From Pseudomonas sp. FP453 (GTDB taxonomy: Bacteria > Pseudomonadota > Gammaproteobacteria > Pseudomonadales > Pseudomonadaceae), in the NCBI RefSeq assembly GCF_030687495.1, contig NZ_CP117435.1, positions 6,018,501 to 6,082,500 on the forward strand: DNA of 64,000 bases, read 5' to 3'. Of this stretch, positions 46,195 through 57,953 are shown one piece after another. The notes under the pieces were generated by a model that had not been told where the DNA came from, searched no databases, and saw nothing but the letters and a program-made list of their open reading frames with translations. The position numbers were made by a program, and so were the translations under genes. Position 1 is the stretch's first letter, and each line of letters opens with the position of its first letter.

Positions 46195-47788
46195 ATGCGC
46201 CTCGCTGCCCTACCGCTATTGCTAGCCCCTCTCTTTATCGCCCCGCTGGCCTCTGCCGCCAGCAACTTGAGCGTCTGCACCGAGGCCAGCCCCGAAGGGT
46301 TCGATGTGGTGCAATACAACTCGCTGACCACCACCAACGCCTCGGCCGACGTGCTGATGAACCGCCTGGTGGACTACGACGCAGCCAGCGGCAAGCTGGT
46401 GCCCAGCCTGGCGGACAGCTGGGAAGTGTCGCCAGATGGCCTGACCTACACCTTCAAGCTGCACCCGGACGTGAAGTTCCACCGCACCGAGTACTTCACC
46501 CCCAGCCGCACCCTAACCGCCGAAGACGTGCGCTTCAGCTTCGAACGCATGCTCGACCCGGCCAACCCATGGCACAAGATCGCCCAGAGCGGCTTCCCCC
46601 ACGCGCAGTCGCTGCAACTGCCGACGCTGGTGAAGAAGATCGACGCCCTCGACCCGCTGACCGTGCGCTTCACCCTGGATCACGCCGACTCGACGTTCCT
46701 CGCCGCCCTGAGCATGGGTTTTGCCTCGATCTATCCAGCCGAATACGCCGACAAGCTGCTCAAGGCCGGCACCCCGGAGAAGCTCAATAGCCAACCGATC
46801 GGTACCGGGCCGTTCATCTTCAGCCGCTTCCAGAAAGACGCTGTGGTGCGCTACAAGGCCAACCCGGATTACTTCGCCGGCAAACCGTCTGTGGATAACT
46901 TGATCTTTGCCATCACCCCGGACGCCAACGTGCGCCTGCAGAAACTGCACCGCGACGAATGCCAGATCGCCCTGTCGCCCAAGCCCCTGGATGTGGGCGA
47001 GGCCGAAAAGGACCCGGCGCTCAAGGTCGAGAAAACCCCGGCCTTCATGACCGCCTTCGTCGCCATCAACAGCCAGCACCCGCCGCTGGACAAGGCCGAA
47101 GTGCGCCAGGCGATCAACCTGGCGTTCGACAAGGCCAGCTACCTCAAGGCCGTGTTTGAAGGCACCGCCGAAGCCGCCAACGGCCCTTACCCGCCCAACA
47201 CTTGGGGCTATGCCAAGGATTTGCCGGGTTATCCACAGGACCTCGCGAAAGCCAAAGCCTTGCTGGACCGTGCCGGACTCAAGGACGGCTTCAAGACCAC
47301 CATTTGGACGCGCCCCACCGGCAGCCTGCTGAACCCCAACCCCAACCTCGGCGCGCAATTGTTGCAAGCCGACCTGGCCAAGGTCGGCATCCAGGCCGAG
47401 ATCCGCGTGATCGAATGGGGCGAACTGATTCGCCCGCGCCAAGGCCGGCGAGCACGACCTGCTGTTCATGGGCTGGGCCGGCGACAACGGCGACCCGGAT
47501 AACTTCCTGACGCCGCAGTTCTCCTGCGCGGCGGTGAAATCCGGCACCAACTTCGCGCGCTACTGCGACCTGGCCCTGGACAAACTGATCAGCGCCGGCA
47601 AGACCACCAACGAACAAGGGGTGCGCAGCAAGCTGTATCAACAGGCCCAGGCGCAGATCCAGCAGCAGGCGTTGTGGTTGCCGCTGGCGCACCCGACCGC
47701 GTTTGCCCTGGCACGCAAAACGGTCGAGGGCTACCAGGTGAGCCCGTTCGGTCGCCAGGATTTTTCGAAGGTCAGCGTCAAGCCCTGA
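46195..47788 (+). pseudogene. DppA-like peptide ABC transporter binding protein, single-base frameshift
   Basis: Periplasmic solute-binding protein of the DppA/OppA family (SBP_bac_5). Signal peptide MRLAALPLLLAPLFIAPLASA with cleavage before SNLSV; AAGGAA ribosome binding site. The first frame covers residues 1-412. Near 47433 an extra C (CGCCCGC for CGCCGC) shifts it. The normal continuation RAKAGEHDLLFMGWAGDNGDP resumes in the next frame and runs to SVKP. Corrected length is 530 residues, the family norm. P. aeruginosa PA5317 is in the same place and belongs to a family of dipeptide-binding proteins acting with DppBCDF. No permease genes are adjacent. A sequence error is likelier than real loss. 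Confidence 0.9.
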
Positions 47789-47793
47789 GCTGC

Positions 47794-47824
47794 AAGCTGC
47801 AAGCCCACTTGAGGCTTGCAGCTT
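47794..47824. repeat. Inverted repeat of the GCTGCAAGC type
   Basis: A perfect 12-base-pair stem (AAGCTGCAAGCC with GGCTTGCAGCTT) with a 7-base loop, just after the binding-protein stop. Partial copies (AGCTGC before it, TTGCAGCTG after it) surround it. This is a different repeat class from the GTGGGAGC REPs and may act as a terminator-like barrier between convergent genes. Confidence 0.7.
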
Positions 47825-47848
47825 CAACCTTGCAGCTGCCCCCCCCCC

Positions 47849-48523
47849 CTATATCCAGCCATATTCCGCCATCGACAATGGATCACCATCCCCAACGATG
47901 ATGTGATCCAGCACCCGCACATCCACCACTTCCAAGGCCTTTTGCAGCAGCTTGGTCAATTTCCGATCAGCCGCACTGGGCTCAAGGCTGCCGGAAGGGT
48001 GGTTGTGACACAGGATCAACGCGGCGGCGTTGTAGGCCAGGGCACGCTTGACCACTTGTCGCGGGTAAACCACTGCCGTGTCGATAGTCCCCTGGGACAA
48101 CGCCTCAAACCCCAGCACCCGATGCTTCGAATCGAGAAACAGGCAGCCGAAGACCTCATGGGGCTCATGGCGCAATAACGCCTTGAGGTAATTACGTACC
48201 GCTACCGGGCTTTCCAGCACCGACTCACTGCGCAAGCGCTCGGCCATATGCCGCCGAGCCATCTCCAGCACCGCCTGCAACTGCGCAAACTTCGCCGGCC
48301 CCAAGCCCAAATGCTGGCTGAACAACGCCTGGCCGGCCTCCAACAGCGGGCGCAAGCCGCCAAACTGCGCCAACAGATGCCGCGCCAAGTCCACCGCACT
48401 TTTGCCGGAAACCCCGGTGCGCAGGAAGATCGCCAACAGTTCGGCGTCAGACAGGCTCGCCGCCCCCCCTTCCAACAGCTTCTCCCGTGGCCGCTCCGCC
48501 ACAGGCCAGTCCCGAATACTCAT
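47849..48523 (-). CDS. radC: RadC family protein (JAB/MPN domain)
   Basis: Encodes 224 residues from the ATG at 48523, with GGAGGTGG just upstream; the longer frame is not conserved. An N-terminal helix-hairpin-helix-like region ([20 protein letters not shown] through [16 protein letters not shown]) precedes the JAB domain, whose metal motif is [20 protein letters not shown] (near residues 171-190: HxHx7Sx2D). Named for a repair phenotype later assigned to recG, its role is unclear. The stop codon's final base is the first of an 11-base G run on this strand. Confidence 0.93.
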   Translation of the reverse strand: MSIRDWPVAERPREKLLEGGAASLSDAELLAIFLRTGVSGKSAVDLARHLLAQFGGLRPLLEAGQALFSQHLGLGPAKFAQLQAVLEMARRHMAERLRSESVLESPVAVRNYLKALLRHEPHEVFGCLFLDSKHRVLGFEALSQGTIDTAVVYPRQVVKRALAYNAAALILCHNHPSGSLEPSAADRKLTKLLQKALEVVDVRVLDHIIVGDGDPLSMAEYGWI

Positions 48524-48668
48524 CCCACCTCCCTCTCCACCTGTGCGCCGCTGTTGCCTGGCGGGCGCTGTGTTATCGTAAGCCCTCTTTTTTGCATGTG
48601 ATTTCCCCTGGGAAGGGGGCATCGCAGGCGTCACTGAACTGGCATCACTGAACTGGAAAGGCAAACCA

Positions 48669-49877
48669 ATGCAGCGTCTGTATCGGAAACGCATCGTTCT
48701 CGGCGTCGGCGGCGGCATTGCCGCCTACAAGAGCGCAGAACTGGTTCGCAGGCTCCTGGACCATGGCGCCGAAGTGCGCGTGGTCATGACACGCGGCGGC
48801 AGTGAGTTCATCACCCCGCTGACCATGCAAGCGCTGTCCGGCCACCCGGTTCACCTCGACCTGCTGGACCCGGCAGCCGAAGCCGCCATGGGCCATATCG
48901 AGCTGGCCAAATGGGCCGACCTGGTGCTGATCGCCCCGGCCACCGCCGACCTGATCGCCCGCCTGGCCCAGGGCATCGCCGATGACCTGCTGACCACCCT
49001 GGTACTGGCCACCGATGCCACCGTGGCCATCGCCCCGGCCATGAACCAGGCCATGTGGCGCGACCCGGCCACCCAGGCCAACACCCAACTCCTGCAAAGC
49101 CGCGGCCTCAAGGTGTTCGGCCCGGCGTCTGGCAGCCAGGCCTGCGGCGACGTCGGCATGGGCCGCATGCTGGAAGCCACCGATCTCGCGCTGTGTGCAG
49201 CGGAGTGCTTCCAGCACCTGGCCCTGACTGGCAAGCACGTGCTGATCACCGCTGGCCCGACCCAGGAAAACATCGACCCGGTGCGCTACATCACCAACCA
49301 TAGCTCAGGAAAAATGGGCTTTGCCTTGGCAGAGGCGGCGGTCGAGGCAGGCGCACGCGTCACCCTGATCACCGGGCCGGTGCATTTGCCCACCCCTGAT
49401 CGGGTCACGCGAATCGACGTGGTCAGCGCCCGCGACATGCTTGCGGCCTGCGAGGCAGCCATTCCCTGCGACCTGTTCATCGCCTCGGCAGCAGTTGCGG
49501 ACTACCGTCCGGAAGTCGTCGCCCCGCAAAAGCTCAAGAAAGACCCTACGAGCGGTGACGGCCTGCTCCTGCAAATGGTGCGCAACCCGGACATCCTGGC
49601 CACCATCGCCACGCGTCCCGACCGCCCGTTCAGTGTCGGCTTCGCCGCCGAGACCGAGCATCTGCTGGACTACGCCGCACGCAAATTGAAAGACAAAAAC
49701 CTCGACCTGATCGTTGCCAACGATGTCGCCAACCCGAGCATCGGCTTCAACAGCGAGGAAAACGCCTGCAGCGTGATCGACCGCGAGCTGCACGCCACCC
49801 TTTTCGCCCAGACCAGCAAGGGCAAGATTGCCCGCCAACTGATCTCTTTTATCGCCCAACGGCTGAACCAGGTTTAA
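48669..49877 (+). CDS. coaBC: Bifunctional phosphopantothenoylcysteine decarboxylase/synthase
   Basis: Two steps of coenzyme A synthesis in one polypeptide. The 402 residues comprise the N-terminal CoaC flavoprotein decarboxylase (about 1-190; [23 protein letters not shown] region, split here, and the APAMNQAMW motif near 120-128) and the C-terminal CoaB synthetase (about 190-400; [20 protein letters not shown] near 200-219, KLKKDPTSG near 290-298). It starts at [14 protein letters not shown]. It is divergent from radC and followed by dut after 5 bases, an order conserved in gammaproteobacteria. Confidence 0.97.
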   Translation: MQRLYRKRIVLGVGGGIAAYKSAELVRRLLDHGAEVRVVMTRGGSEFITPLTMQALSGHPVHLDLLDPAAEAAMGHIELAKWADLVLIAPATADLIARLAQGIADDLLTTLVLATDATVAIAPAMNQAMWRDPATQANTQLLQSRGLKVFGPASGSQACGDVGMGRMLEATDLALCAAECFQHLALTGKHVLITAGPTQENIDPVRYITNHSSGKMGFALAEAAVEAGARVTLITGPVHLPTPDRVTRIDVVSARDMLAACEAAIPCDLFIASAAVADYRPEVVAPQKLKKDPTSGDGLLLQMVRNPDILATIATRPDRPFSVGFAAETEHLLDYAARKLKDKNLDLIVANDVANPSIGFNSEENACSVIDRELHATLFAQTSKGKIARQLISFIAQRLNQV

Positions 49878-49882
49878 TTTCC

Positions 49883-50338
49883 ATGCACGCTTTGCAAGCC
49901 AAGATCCTCGACCCCCGCATCGGCACCGACTTCCCACTGCCGGCCTACGCCACTCCAGGCTCCGCCGGCCTGGACCTGCGCGCCATGCTCAAGGAAGACA
50001 CCGTCCTTGAACCGGGCCAGACCATCCTGATTCCCACCGGCCTGTCGATCTACGTCGGCGACCCTGGCCTGGCGGCGCTGATCCTGCCGCGCTCGGGCCT
50101 GGGCCATAAGCACGGCATCGTGCTGGGCAACCTGGTCGGCCTGATCGACTCGGACTACCAGGGCGAACTGATGGTGTCGTGCTGGAACCGTGGCCAGACC
50201 GCGTTCAACATCGTTGTCGGCGAGCGCATCGCTCAGTTGGTACTGGTACCCGTGGTGCAGGCGCACTTCGAACTGGTCGAGGAATTTGCTGAAACACAAC
50301 GCGGCGCAGGCGGCTTTGGCCATTCCGGCAGCCACTGA
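49883..50338 (+). CDS. dut: Deoxyuridine 5'-triphosphate nucleotidohydrolase
   Basis: Hydrolyses dUTP to dUMP, keeping uracil out of DNA and supplying thymidylate synthesis. The 151-residue length is normal for the trimeric enzyme. All five motifs are visible: [10 protein letters not shown] near 28-37, [12 protein letters not shown] near 71-82, [19 protein letters not shown] near 91-109, the [11 protein letters not shown] strand, and the C-terminal arm [12 protein letters not shown]. It starts 5 bases after coaBC. A GC-rich hairpin follows before algC. Confidence 0.97.
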   Translation: MHALQAKILDPRIGTDFPLPAYATPGSAGLDLRAMLKEDTVLEPGQTILIPTGLSIYVGDPGLAALILPRSGLGHKHGIVLGNLVGLIDSDYQGELMVSCWNRGQTAFNIVVGERIAQLVLVPVVQAHFELVEEFAETQRGAGGFGHSGSH

Positions 50339-50351
50339 CTAAGCTGAATCA

Positions 50352-50373
50352 GGCCGGGCACCCCTGCCCGGCC
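50352..50373 (+). other. GC-rich hairpin after dut
   Basis: Perfect 9-base-pair stem (GGCCGGGCA with TGCCCGGCC) and a 4-base loop, 13 bases after the dut stop. There is no T-run, so intrinsic termination is uncertain; it may protect the 3' end or partly attenuate. Confidence 0.5.
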
Positions 50374-50602
50374 CGACGCCACCGCATGGCTTTTCAGGAT
50401 GAAGAATGCGCGGTTCTAATCAGCGAGATTTCCCCAGCGAAATCAGTGCATTACGCAGAGAAAAGCACGGAGCCACTGCGCCGATGGCACTTTTGCACCA
50501 CGAACTCTGCGCCAAAAAAGTCGTCATACCCTTCAGTTTGAGCCTGCCGGTCAGCCGCTTTACGGCCAGCCTTGCCCCCTTCAGATGGAGTTTCCCCCCG
50601 CG

Positions 50603-52000
50603 ATGAGTACCGCACGAGTAGCCCCGACATTCCCCGACAGCATCTTTCGCGCCTATGACATCCGTGGCGTAGTGCCCAAGACCCTGACGGCCGAAACCGC
50701 CTACTGGATCGGCCGCGCCATCGGCGCCCAGAGCCTGGCCCAGGATGAGCCGAACGTCTCGGTAGGCCGTGACGGCCGCCTGTCCGGCCCTGAGCTGGTC
50801 GAGCAGTTGATCCAGGGCCTGGCCGACAGCGGCTGCCATGTCAGCGATGTCGGCCTGGTGCCAACCCCTGCGCTGTACTACGCCGCCAACGTACTGGCCG
50901 GCAAGTCCGGGGTCATGCTCACCGGCAGCCATAACCCATCGGACTACAACGGCTTCAAGATCGTCATCGCCGGCGACACCCTTGCCAACGAGCAAATCCA
51001 GGCCCTGCACACGCGCCTGAAGACCAATGACCTGACCAGCGGCAAGGGCAGCATCACCAAGGTCGACATCCTGCAGCGCTACTCCGATGAAATCACCCGC
51101 GACGTCAAACTCGCACGCCGCCTCCTCAAAGTGGTGGTGGATTGCGGCAATGGCGCGGCCGGCGTGATCGCCCCGCAACTGCTCGAAGCCCTGAACTGCG
51201 AAGTGATCCCGCTGTTCTGCGACGTTGACGGCAACTTCCCCAACCACCACCCAGACCCGGGCAAGCCAGAGAATCTGGTGGACCTGATCGCCAAGGTCAA
51301 GGAAACCGGGGCTGACGTCGGCCTGGCCTTTGACGGCGACGGTGACCGTGTCGGCGTGGTGACTGAAACCGGCGAGATCGTGTTCCCCGACCGCCTGCTG
51401 ATGCTGTTCGCCCGTGACGTGGTGGCGCGCAACCCCAACGCCGAGATCATCTTTGACGTGAAGTGCACCCGCCGCCTCACCCCGCTGATCAAGGAATATG
51501 GCGGCCGCCCGCTAATGTGGAAGACCGGTCACTCGTTGATCAAAAAGAAAATGAAGGAAACCGGCGCCCTGTTGGCCGGCGAAATGAGCGGCCACGTGTT
51601 CTTCAAGGAGCGCTGGTTCGGCTTTGACGACGGCATTTACAGCGCCGCTCGTCTGCTGGAGATCCTCAGCAAGGAAAAATCCACCGCCGAAGAGCTGTTT
51701 CAGACCTTCCCGAATGATATTTCTACGCCAGAGATCAATATCCATGTGACCGAGGAGAGCAAATTCAGCATCATTGACGCACTGCACGATGCGCAATGGG
51801 GCGAAGGCGCCAACCTGACCACCATTGATGGCGTGCGAGTCGATTACGCCCAAGGCTGGGGCCTGGTTCGCGCGTCCAACACCACACCGGTGCTGGTCCT
51901 GCGCTTCGAGGCGGATACCGAGGCCGAGTTGCAGCGCATCAAGGACGTGTTCCACGCCCAGTTGAAACGTGTGGCCCCTGATCTCCAATTACCGTTCTGA
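50603..52000 (+). CDS. algC: Phosphomannomutase/phosphoglucomutase
   Basis: Interconverts the 1- and 6-phosphates of mannose and glucose for alginate, lipopolysaccharide and other polysaccharides. Encodes 465 residues from the ATG at 50603; an earlier in-frame ATG at 50585 would add six residues. The phosphoserine is S109 in TGSHNPSDYNG, the metal loop is DGDGDRVGV near 243-251, the sugar-binding motif is GEMSGH near 326-331, and the phosphate-binding domain is RASNTTPVLVLRF near 422-434. The long N-terminal extension seen in some homologues is absent. Follows dut and precedes argB after 22 bases. Confidence 0.96.
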   Translation: MSTARVAPTFPDSIFRAYDIRGVVPKTLTAETAYWIGRAIGAQSLAQDEPNVSVGRDGRLSGPELVEQLIQGLADSGCHVSDVGLVPTPALYYAANVLAGKSGVMLTGSHNPSDYNGFKIVIAGDTLANEQIQALHTRLKTNDLTSGKGSITKVDILQRYSDEITRDVKLARRLLKVVVDCGNGAAGVIAPQLLEALNCEVIPLFCDVDGNFPNHHPDPGKPENLVDLIAKVKETGADVGLAFDGDGDRVGVVTETGEIVFPDRLLMLFARDVVARNPNAEIIFDVKCTRRLTPLIKEYGGRPLMWKTGHSLIKKKMKETGALLAGEMSGHVFFKERWFGFDDGIYSAARLLEILSKEKSTAEELFQTFPNDISTPEINIHVTEESKFSIIDALHDAQWGEGANLTTIDGVRVDYAQGWGLVRASNTTPVLVLRFEADTEAELQRIKDVFHAQLKRVAPDLQLPF

Positions 52001-52022
52001 TTTTTTTGCACCGGAGCCCTGA

Positions 52023-52928
<906 letters not shown>

Positions 52929-52933
52929 ACGCT

Positions 52934-52984
52934 ACAAACAAAAAGGCCCCGCTCAACCTGATTGAGCGGGGCCTTTTTGTTTGT
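52934..52984. terminator. Strong terminator after argB
   Basis: A 23-base perfect inverted repeat with a 5-base loop, GC core AGGCCCCGCTCAA, flanked by A-rich and T-rich ends. It can work on both strands. Confidence 0.92.
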
Positions 52985-52996
52985 ACTCGGTCCACA

Positions 52997-53102
52997 TGTG
53001 GGAGCTGGCTTGCCTGCGATGACGGCGGCACATTCAACAACAATGTCGCCAGATAAACCGCTATCGCGGGCAAGCCCGCTCCCACACAGGCCCAGCTCCC
53101 AC
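52997..53102. repeat. REP doublet with extra partial unit
   Basis: Inverted pair: GTGGGAGCTGGCTTGCC and the CGGGCAAGCCCGCTCCCAC variant, separated by about 40 bases, followed by a third partial unit CCCAGCTCCCAC. It fills the gap between argB and pyrE, which converge here. Confidence 0.88.
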
Positions 53103-53106
53103 TGTA

Positions 53107-53754
53107 TTACTGAACGCCGAACTGCTCGCGGTACGCCTTGACCGCCGGCAAATGCTGCTTGAGCTGCGGATCATCTTCCAGGAACTGCAACACCTGGTTC
53201 AGCGACACGATGCTCACCACCGGAATGCCGAAGTCACGCTCCACTTCCTGGATCGCCGACAACTCACCGTTGCCGCGCTCCTGGCGGTTCAGCGCGATCA
53301 GCACGCCAGCAGCCTTGGCGCCGTCCTGGGAGGCGATGATCTGCATCACCTCGCGGATCGCGGTACCGGCGGTAATTACGTCGTCGATGATCAGCACATC
53401 GCCAGTGAGCGGCGCGCCCACCAGGCTGCCGCCTTCGCCATGGGCCTTGGCTTCCTTGCGGTTGAAGCACCACGGCAGATCCTGCCCATGATGTTCCGCC
53501 AACGCCACGGCCGTTGCGGCGGCCAGGGGAATGCCCTTGTAGGCCGGGCCGAACAGCACGTCGAAGGAAATACCGCTTTCAACGATGGCCGCCGCGTAGA
53601 AACGACCCAGCTGAGCCAGGGCCGATCCCGAGTTGAACAAGCCCGCATTGAAGAAGTACGGGCTGGTGCGCCCGGACTTCAAAGTGAACTCACCGAAGCG
53701 CAAAACGCCGCGATCGATGGCAAAACGAATGAAATCGCGTTGATACGCCTGCAT
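53107..53754 (-). CDS. pyrE: Orotate phosphoribosyltransferase
   Basis: Fifth step of pyrimidine synthesis: orotate plus PRPP to OMP. Encodes 215 residues from the ATG at 53754 ([22 protein letters not shown]), the family start; seven earlier residues in frame are not conserved. The PRPP motif is [13 protein letters not shown] near 119-131, and the [14 protein letters not shown] active-site block is near 24-37. It ends AYREQFGVQ. It is divergent from crc with only 82 bases between, as in all Pseudomonas. Confidence 0.97.
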   Translation of the reverse strand: MQAYQRDFIRFAIDRGVLRFGEFTLKSGRTSPYFFNAGLFNSGSALAQLGRFYAAAIVESGISFDVLFGPAYKGIPLAAATAVALAEHHGQDLPWCFNRKEAKAHGEGGSLVGAPLTGDVLIIDDVITAGTAIREVMQIIASQDGAKAAGVLIALNRQERGNGELSAIQEVERDFGIPVVSIVSLNQVLQFLEDDPQLKQHLPAVKAYREQFGVQ

Positions 53755-53798
53755 GAAAAAAGCCTCAGATACCACGGATTTAGCTAATTAGTTAGACG

Positions 53799-53815
53799 GC
53801 GTGTATCATACACGC
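53799..53815. promoter_or_regulatory. Perfect 17-base palindrome between pyrE and crc
   Basis: GCGTGTAT-C-ATACACGC, perfectly symmetric around a central C, 22 bases before the crc ATG and about 45 before pyrE. It contains a TATCAT hexamer that may be the crc -10 box, with a weak TTAGCT 18 bases upstream. It may be an operator or simply a symmetric promoter. Confidence 0.4.
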
Positions 53816-53836
53816 ACGCGATTTTTGGGGCCATTT

Positions 53837-54616
53837 ATGCGGATCATCAGTGTGAACGTTAATGGTATTCAGGCTGCAGTCGAGCGTGGTTTGCTCAGTT
53901 GGCTGCAAGCCCAGAATGCCGACGTCATCTGCCTGCAGGATACCCGCGCCTCCGCCTTTGAACTGGACGACCCAGCCTTCCAACTGGATGGCTACTTCCT
54001 TTATGCCTGCGATGCCGAAGTGCCCACCCAAGGTGGCGTGGCTTTGTATTCGCGGTTGCAACCCAAGGCGGTCATCAGCGGCCTCGGCTTCGAGACAGCC
54101 GACCGCTACGGGCGCTACCTGCAAGCCGATTTCGATAAGGTCAGCATCGCGACCTTGCTGCTTCCTTCGGGGCAGAACGGCGATGAAGACTTGAACCAGA
54201 AATTCAAGCTAATGGACGACTTCGCCCGTTATCTGGATAAACAGCGACGCAAACGTCGCGAGTACATTTATTGTGGCTCGCTGTACGTGGCGCAACAGAA
54301 GCTGGATATCAAGAACTGGCGCGACAGCCAGCAATCCCCGGGCTTCCTGGCGCCGGAACGGGCCTGGATGGACGAGATTGTCGGCAACATGGGTTATGTC
54401 GATGCCCTGCGCGAAGTCAGCCGCGAAGGCGACCAGTACAGCTGGTGGCCAGACAACGAACAGGCTGAGATGCTCAACCTGGGCTGGCGTTTCGACTACC
54501 AGCTGCTGACCCCGGGTCTGCGCCGGTTCGTGCGCAGCGCACGCTTGCCGCGCCAGCCGCGTTTCTCGCAGCACGCGCCGCTGATCGTGGACTACGACTG
54601 GACACTGACCATCTGA
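53837..54616 (+). CDS. crc: Catabolite repression control protein Crc
   Basis: Encodes 259 residues from the ATG at 53837 (MRIISVNVNGIQAAVERGLLSW). It belongs to the exonuclease III/endonuclease-phosphatase fold, but Crc lacks nuclease activity and instead stabilises Hfq on A-rich motifs of catabolic messages; the small RNA CrcZ titrates Hfq-Crc. Fold motifs are visible: QDTRASAFELDD near 35-46, YIYCGSLYVAQQKLDIKNW near 158-176 and the C-terminal HAPLIVDYDWTLTI. Order pyrE|crc is invariant in Pseudomonas. A bidirectional terminator follows. Confidence 0.97.
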   Translation: MRIISVNVNGIQAAVERGLLSWLQAQNADVICLQDTRASAFELDDPAFQLDGYFLYACDAEVPTQGGVALYSRLQPKAVISGLGFETADRYGRYLQADFDKVSIATLLLPSGQNGDEDLNQKFKLMDDFARYLDKQRRKRREYIYCGSLYVAQQKLDIKNWRDSQQSPGFLAPERAWMDEIVGNMGYVDALREVSREGDQYSWWPDNEQAEMLNLGWRFDYQLLTPGLRRFVRSARLPRQPRFSQHAPLIVDYDWTLTI

Positions 54617-54631
54617 GGTCTTTTCCCAGGT

Positions 54632-54665
54632 ACAAAAAAACCGACATCGCTGTCGGTTTTTTTGT
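54632..54665. terminator. Bidirectional terminator after crc
   Basis: Perfect inverted repeat with core CCGACA-N4-TGTCGG, flanked by seven A and seven T residues, between the convergent crc and DUF4870 genes. Confidence 0.9.
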
Positions 54666-54674
54666 GGGCGCTCA

Positions 54675-55043
54675 TTATTTGATCAGTCGCCAGGTCAAGG
54701 GGTAGCGATAGGCAATCCCCTTGTTGGCCTTGATCGCACCGATGATCGTCAGCGCGACACCGGCGATGGCCAGCGCCGTCATCAGGAAGAACCCAATGAC
54801 CGCGAAAGCCAGCACGATGCACACGATCCAGGCGATGGCCACGGTGATCTGGAAGTTCAGCGCTTCCTTGCCCTGATCATCAATGAACGGGTCCAGCTCT
54901 TTCTTCATCTGCCACAGGATCAGCGGCCCGACAACGCTGCCGAAGGGGAACACAAACCCCAGAAACGCCGCGAGATGGCACAACATCGCACCCTGGCGCA
55001 CTTCGTAGGAAGGCGTAGGCACCGGCATTTGGCTGTCATTCAT
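54675..55043 (-). CDS. DUF4870 domain-containing membrane protein
   Basis: Encodes 122 residues from the ATG at 55043, with AGGAG just upstream. DUF4870 (Tic20-like fold): four hydrophobic stretches near residues 19-40 ([21 protein letters not shown]), 41-47, 66-88 ([20 protein letters not shown]) and 90-105, with the conserved HLAAFLGF and [15 protein letters not shown] motifs. Function unknown. In P. aeruginosa PA5333 occupies this place between crc and rph. It lies 23 bases after rph on the same strand, so it may be co-transcribed. Confidence 0.88.
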   Translation of the reverse strand: MNDSQMPVPTPSYEVRQGAMLCHLAAFLGFVFPFGSVVGPLILWQMKKELDPFIDDQGKEALNFQITVAIAWIVCIVLAFAVIGFFLMTALAIAGVALTIIGAIKANKGIAYRYPLTWRLIK

Positions 55044-55066
55044 GGCGCGTCTCCTTGAGGCAGGTA

Positions 55067-55791
55067 TCAGTCGGCCAGTGCGGCGTTCTGCAGTTCGAAG
55101 ATTTCGGTCATGCCTTTCTGGGCCAGGGCCAGCATGGCGTTCAGCTCGGCCGGCTGGAATGGCGCGCCTTTCGGCGGTGCCCTGCACTTCGATGAAACCA
55201 CCGGTGCTGGTCATGACCACGTTCAGGTCGGTCTCGGCGGCCGAGTCTTCCAGGTAGTCCAGGGTCCAGCACAGGCTCGCCCTGGTACATGCCCACCGAG
55301 ACGGCGGCGATCATTTGCTTGAGCGGGTCACCGCCCTTCAGGCCGCCACGCTTCTTGATCACTTTCAGCGCATCGACCAGGGCCACCATGGCGCCAGTGA
55401 TGGATGCCGTGCGGGTGCCGCCATCGGCCTGGATCACGTCGCAATCGACGTAAAGGGTCACGTCGCCCAGCTTTGACATGTCCAGGGCTGCGCGCAGGGA
55501 ACGGCCGATCAGGCGCTGGATTTCCAGAGTGCGCCCGCCTTGCTTGCCACGGCTGGCTTCACGCTGGTTACGCTCGCCGGTGGCGCGCGGCAGCATGCCG
55601 TACTCGGCGGTCAACCAACCCTGGCCCTGGCCTTTGAGGAAACGCGGCACGCCGTTTTCGACGCTGACGGTGCAGATCACCTTGGTATCGCCAAACTCGA
55701 CCAGTACAGATCCCTCGGCGTGTTTGGTGTAGTTGCGGGTGATGCGGATCGAGCGGAGCTGATCGGCAACGCGACCACTTGGACGTTTCAT
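55067..55791 (-). pseudogene. rph: Ribonuclease PH, two single-base frameshifts
   Basis: Phosphorolytic 3'-5' exoribonuclease that trims tRNA precursors. The start [20 protein letters not shown] at 55791 is the family start. The first frame runs to [10 protein letters not shown]; near 55263 an extra C (CCC for CC) moves the next block ([20 protein letters not shown]) into another frame. Near 55173 an extra A (AAA for AA) shifts it again so that [19 protein letters not shown] and the end NAALAD follow. Corrected length is 240 residues, the normal size. Phosphate-binding residues in [12 protein letters not shown] are intact. Two breaks of the same kind as elsewhere in the window suggest sequence errors. 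Divergent from yicC. Confidence 0.92.
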
Positions 55792-55901
55792 AGGGGATAC
55801 CTGTACTGAGGACGAAAAACTGCCGAGCATTATAGAGCCGTGGGCCGATTCGGGGCACTTCTAAAAATTCGGTTACGAATGGCCAGGCCGTCGCCCATTG
55901 T

Positions 55902-55931
55902 TTGGGCGTGCTCGCCCCACTGCGCTACAAT
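55902..55931 (+). promoter_or_regulatory. Candidate sigma-70 promoter of yicC-gmk
   Basis: TTGGGC (3 of 6), 18-base spacer, TACAAT (5 of 6), about 37 bases before the yicC ATG. The -35 match is weak. Confidence 0.4.
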
Positions 55932-55967
55932 CCTGCGCCTTCTTAACCTGCAACGCGAGGTACCTCC

Positions 55968-57462
<1,495 letters not shown>

Positions 57463-57474
57463 TTGGCTCTTCCC

Positions 57475-57517
57475 AAAACCGCTGCAAGGGCTTTACATTG
57501 GCACTTGCAGCGGTTTT
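57475..57517 (+). terminator. Terminator after gmk
   Basis: A perfect 14-base-pair stem (AAAACCGCTGCAAG with CTTGCAGCGGTTTT) and a loop of about 15, 12 bases after the gmk stop. Separates yicC-gmk from rpoZ. Confidence 0.85.
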
Positions 57518-57629
57518 ACCCAGGCTTGCGAAAAATCAGCGCTTCCCTAAACGCTGGTGATTTTTTAAACTGTTCAGTCCGCTCGCCCAACCGGGCAGCG
57601 CGCATCTTGCATCCGCTCCGAGGAATATC

Positions 57630-57893
57630 ATGGCCCGCGTAACCGTTGAAGACTGCCTAGACCACGTGGCAAACCGCTTTGAGCTGGTCATGCTCTCTAC
57701 CAAGCGTGCCCGTCAACTGGCCACTGGCGGCAAAGAGCCCCTGGTTCAGTGGGAAAACGACAAGCCTACCGTTGTGGCCCTGCGTGAAATCGCTGAAGGC
57801 CTGATGAGCTACGAGTTCATCGCCAACGCCGAAATCGTTGAAGACGAACCGCTGTTTGCAGCGTTCGAGGACGAGTCCAACGAGGCCGTCTAA
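57630..57893 (+). CDS. rpoZ: RNA polymerase omega subunit
   Basis: Encodes 87 residues, normal length. The family start [20 protein letters not shown] (GAGGAA site upstream) is followed by the conserved helix [17 protein letters not shown], which clamps the beta-prime subunit, and an acidic tail ending EDESNEAV. Omega helps assemble RNA polymerase and forms part of the ppGpp-binding site 1. Its place directly before spoT, the ppGpp enzyme gene, is the standard order. Confidence 0.97.
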   Translation: MARVTVEDCLDHVANRFELVMLSTKRARQLATGGKEPLVQWENDKPTVVALREIAEGLMSYEFIANAEIVEDEPLFAAFEDESNEAV

Positions 57894-57953
57894 GCCTATG
57901 CCTGGTCGACGTAGCACGGCGCGGGGTCAACGCATGCGGCAGGAGTCATTCCT

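Noticed and set aside
47839..47849. Phase-variable C11 tract in radC
   Set aside because: The run lies beyond the reading part of radC; only the last base of the stop codon is in it, so changes in length have no coding effect.
50585..50602. Longer algC start
   Set aside because: Possible, but the six extra residues add no conserved sequence and MSTARVAPTFPDSIFRAYDI fits the family better.
50406..50606. 66-codon frame between dut and algC
   Set aside because: No family resemblance, overlaps the algC start, and lies in the expected control region.
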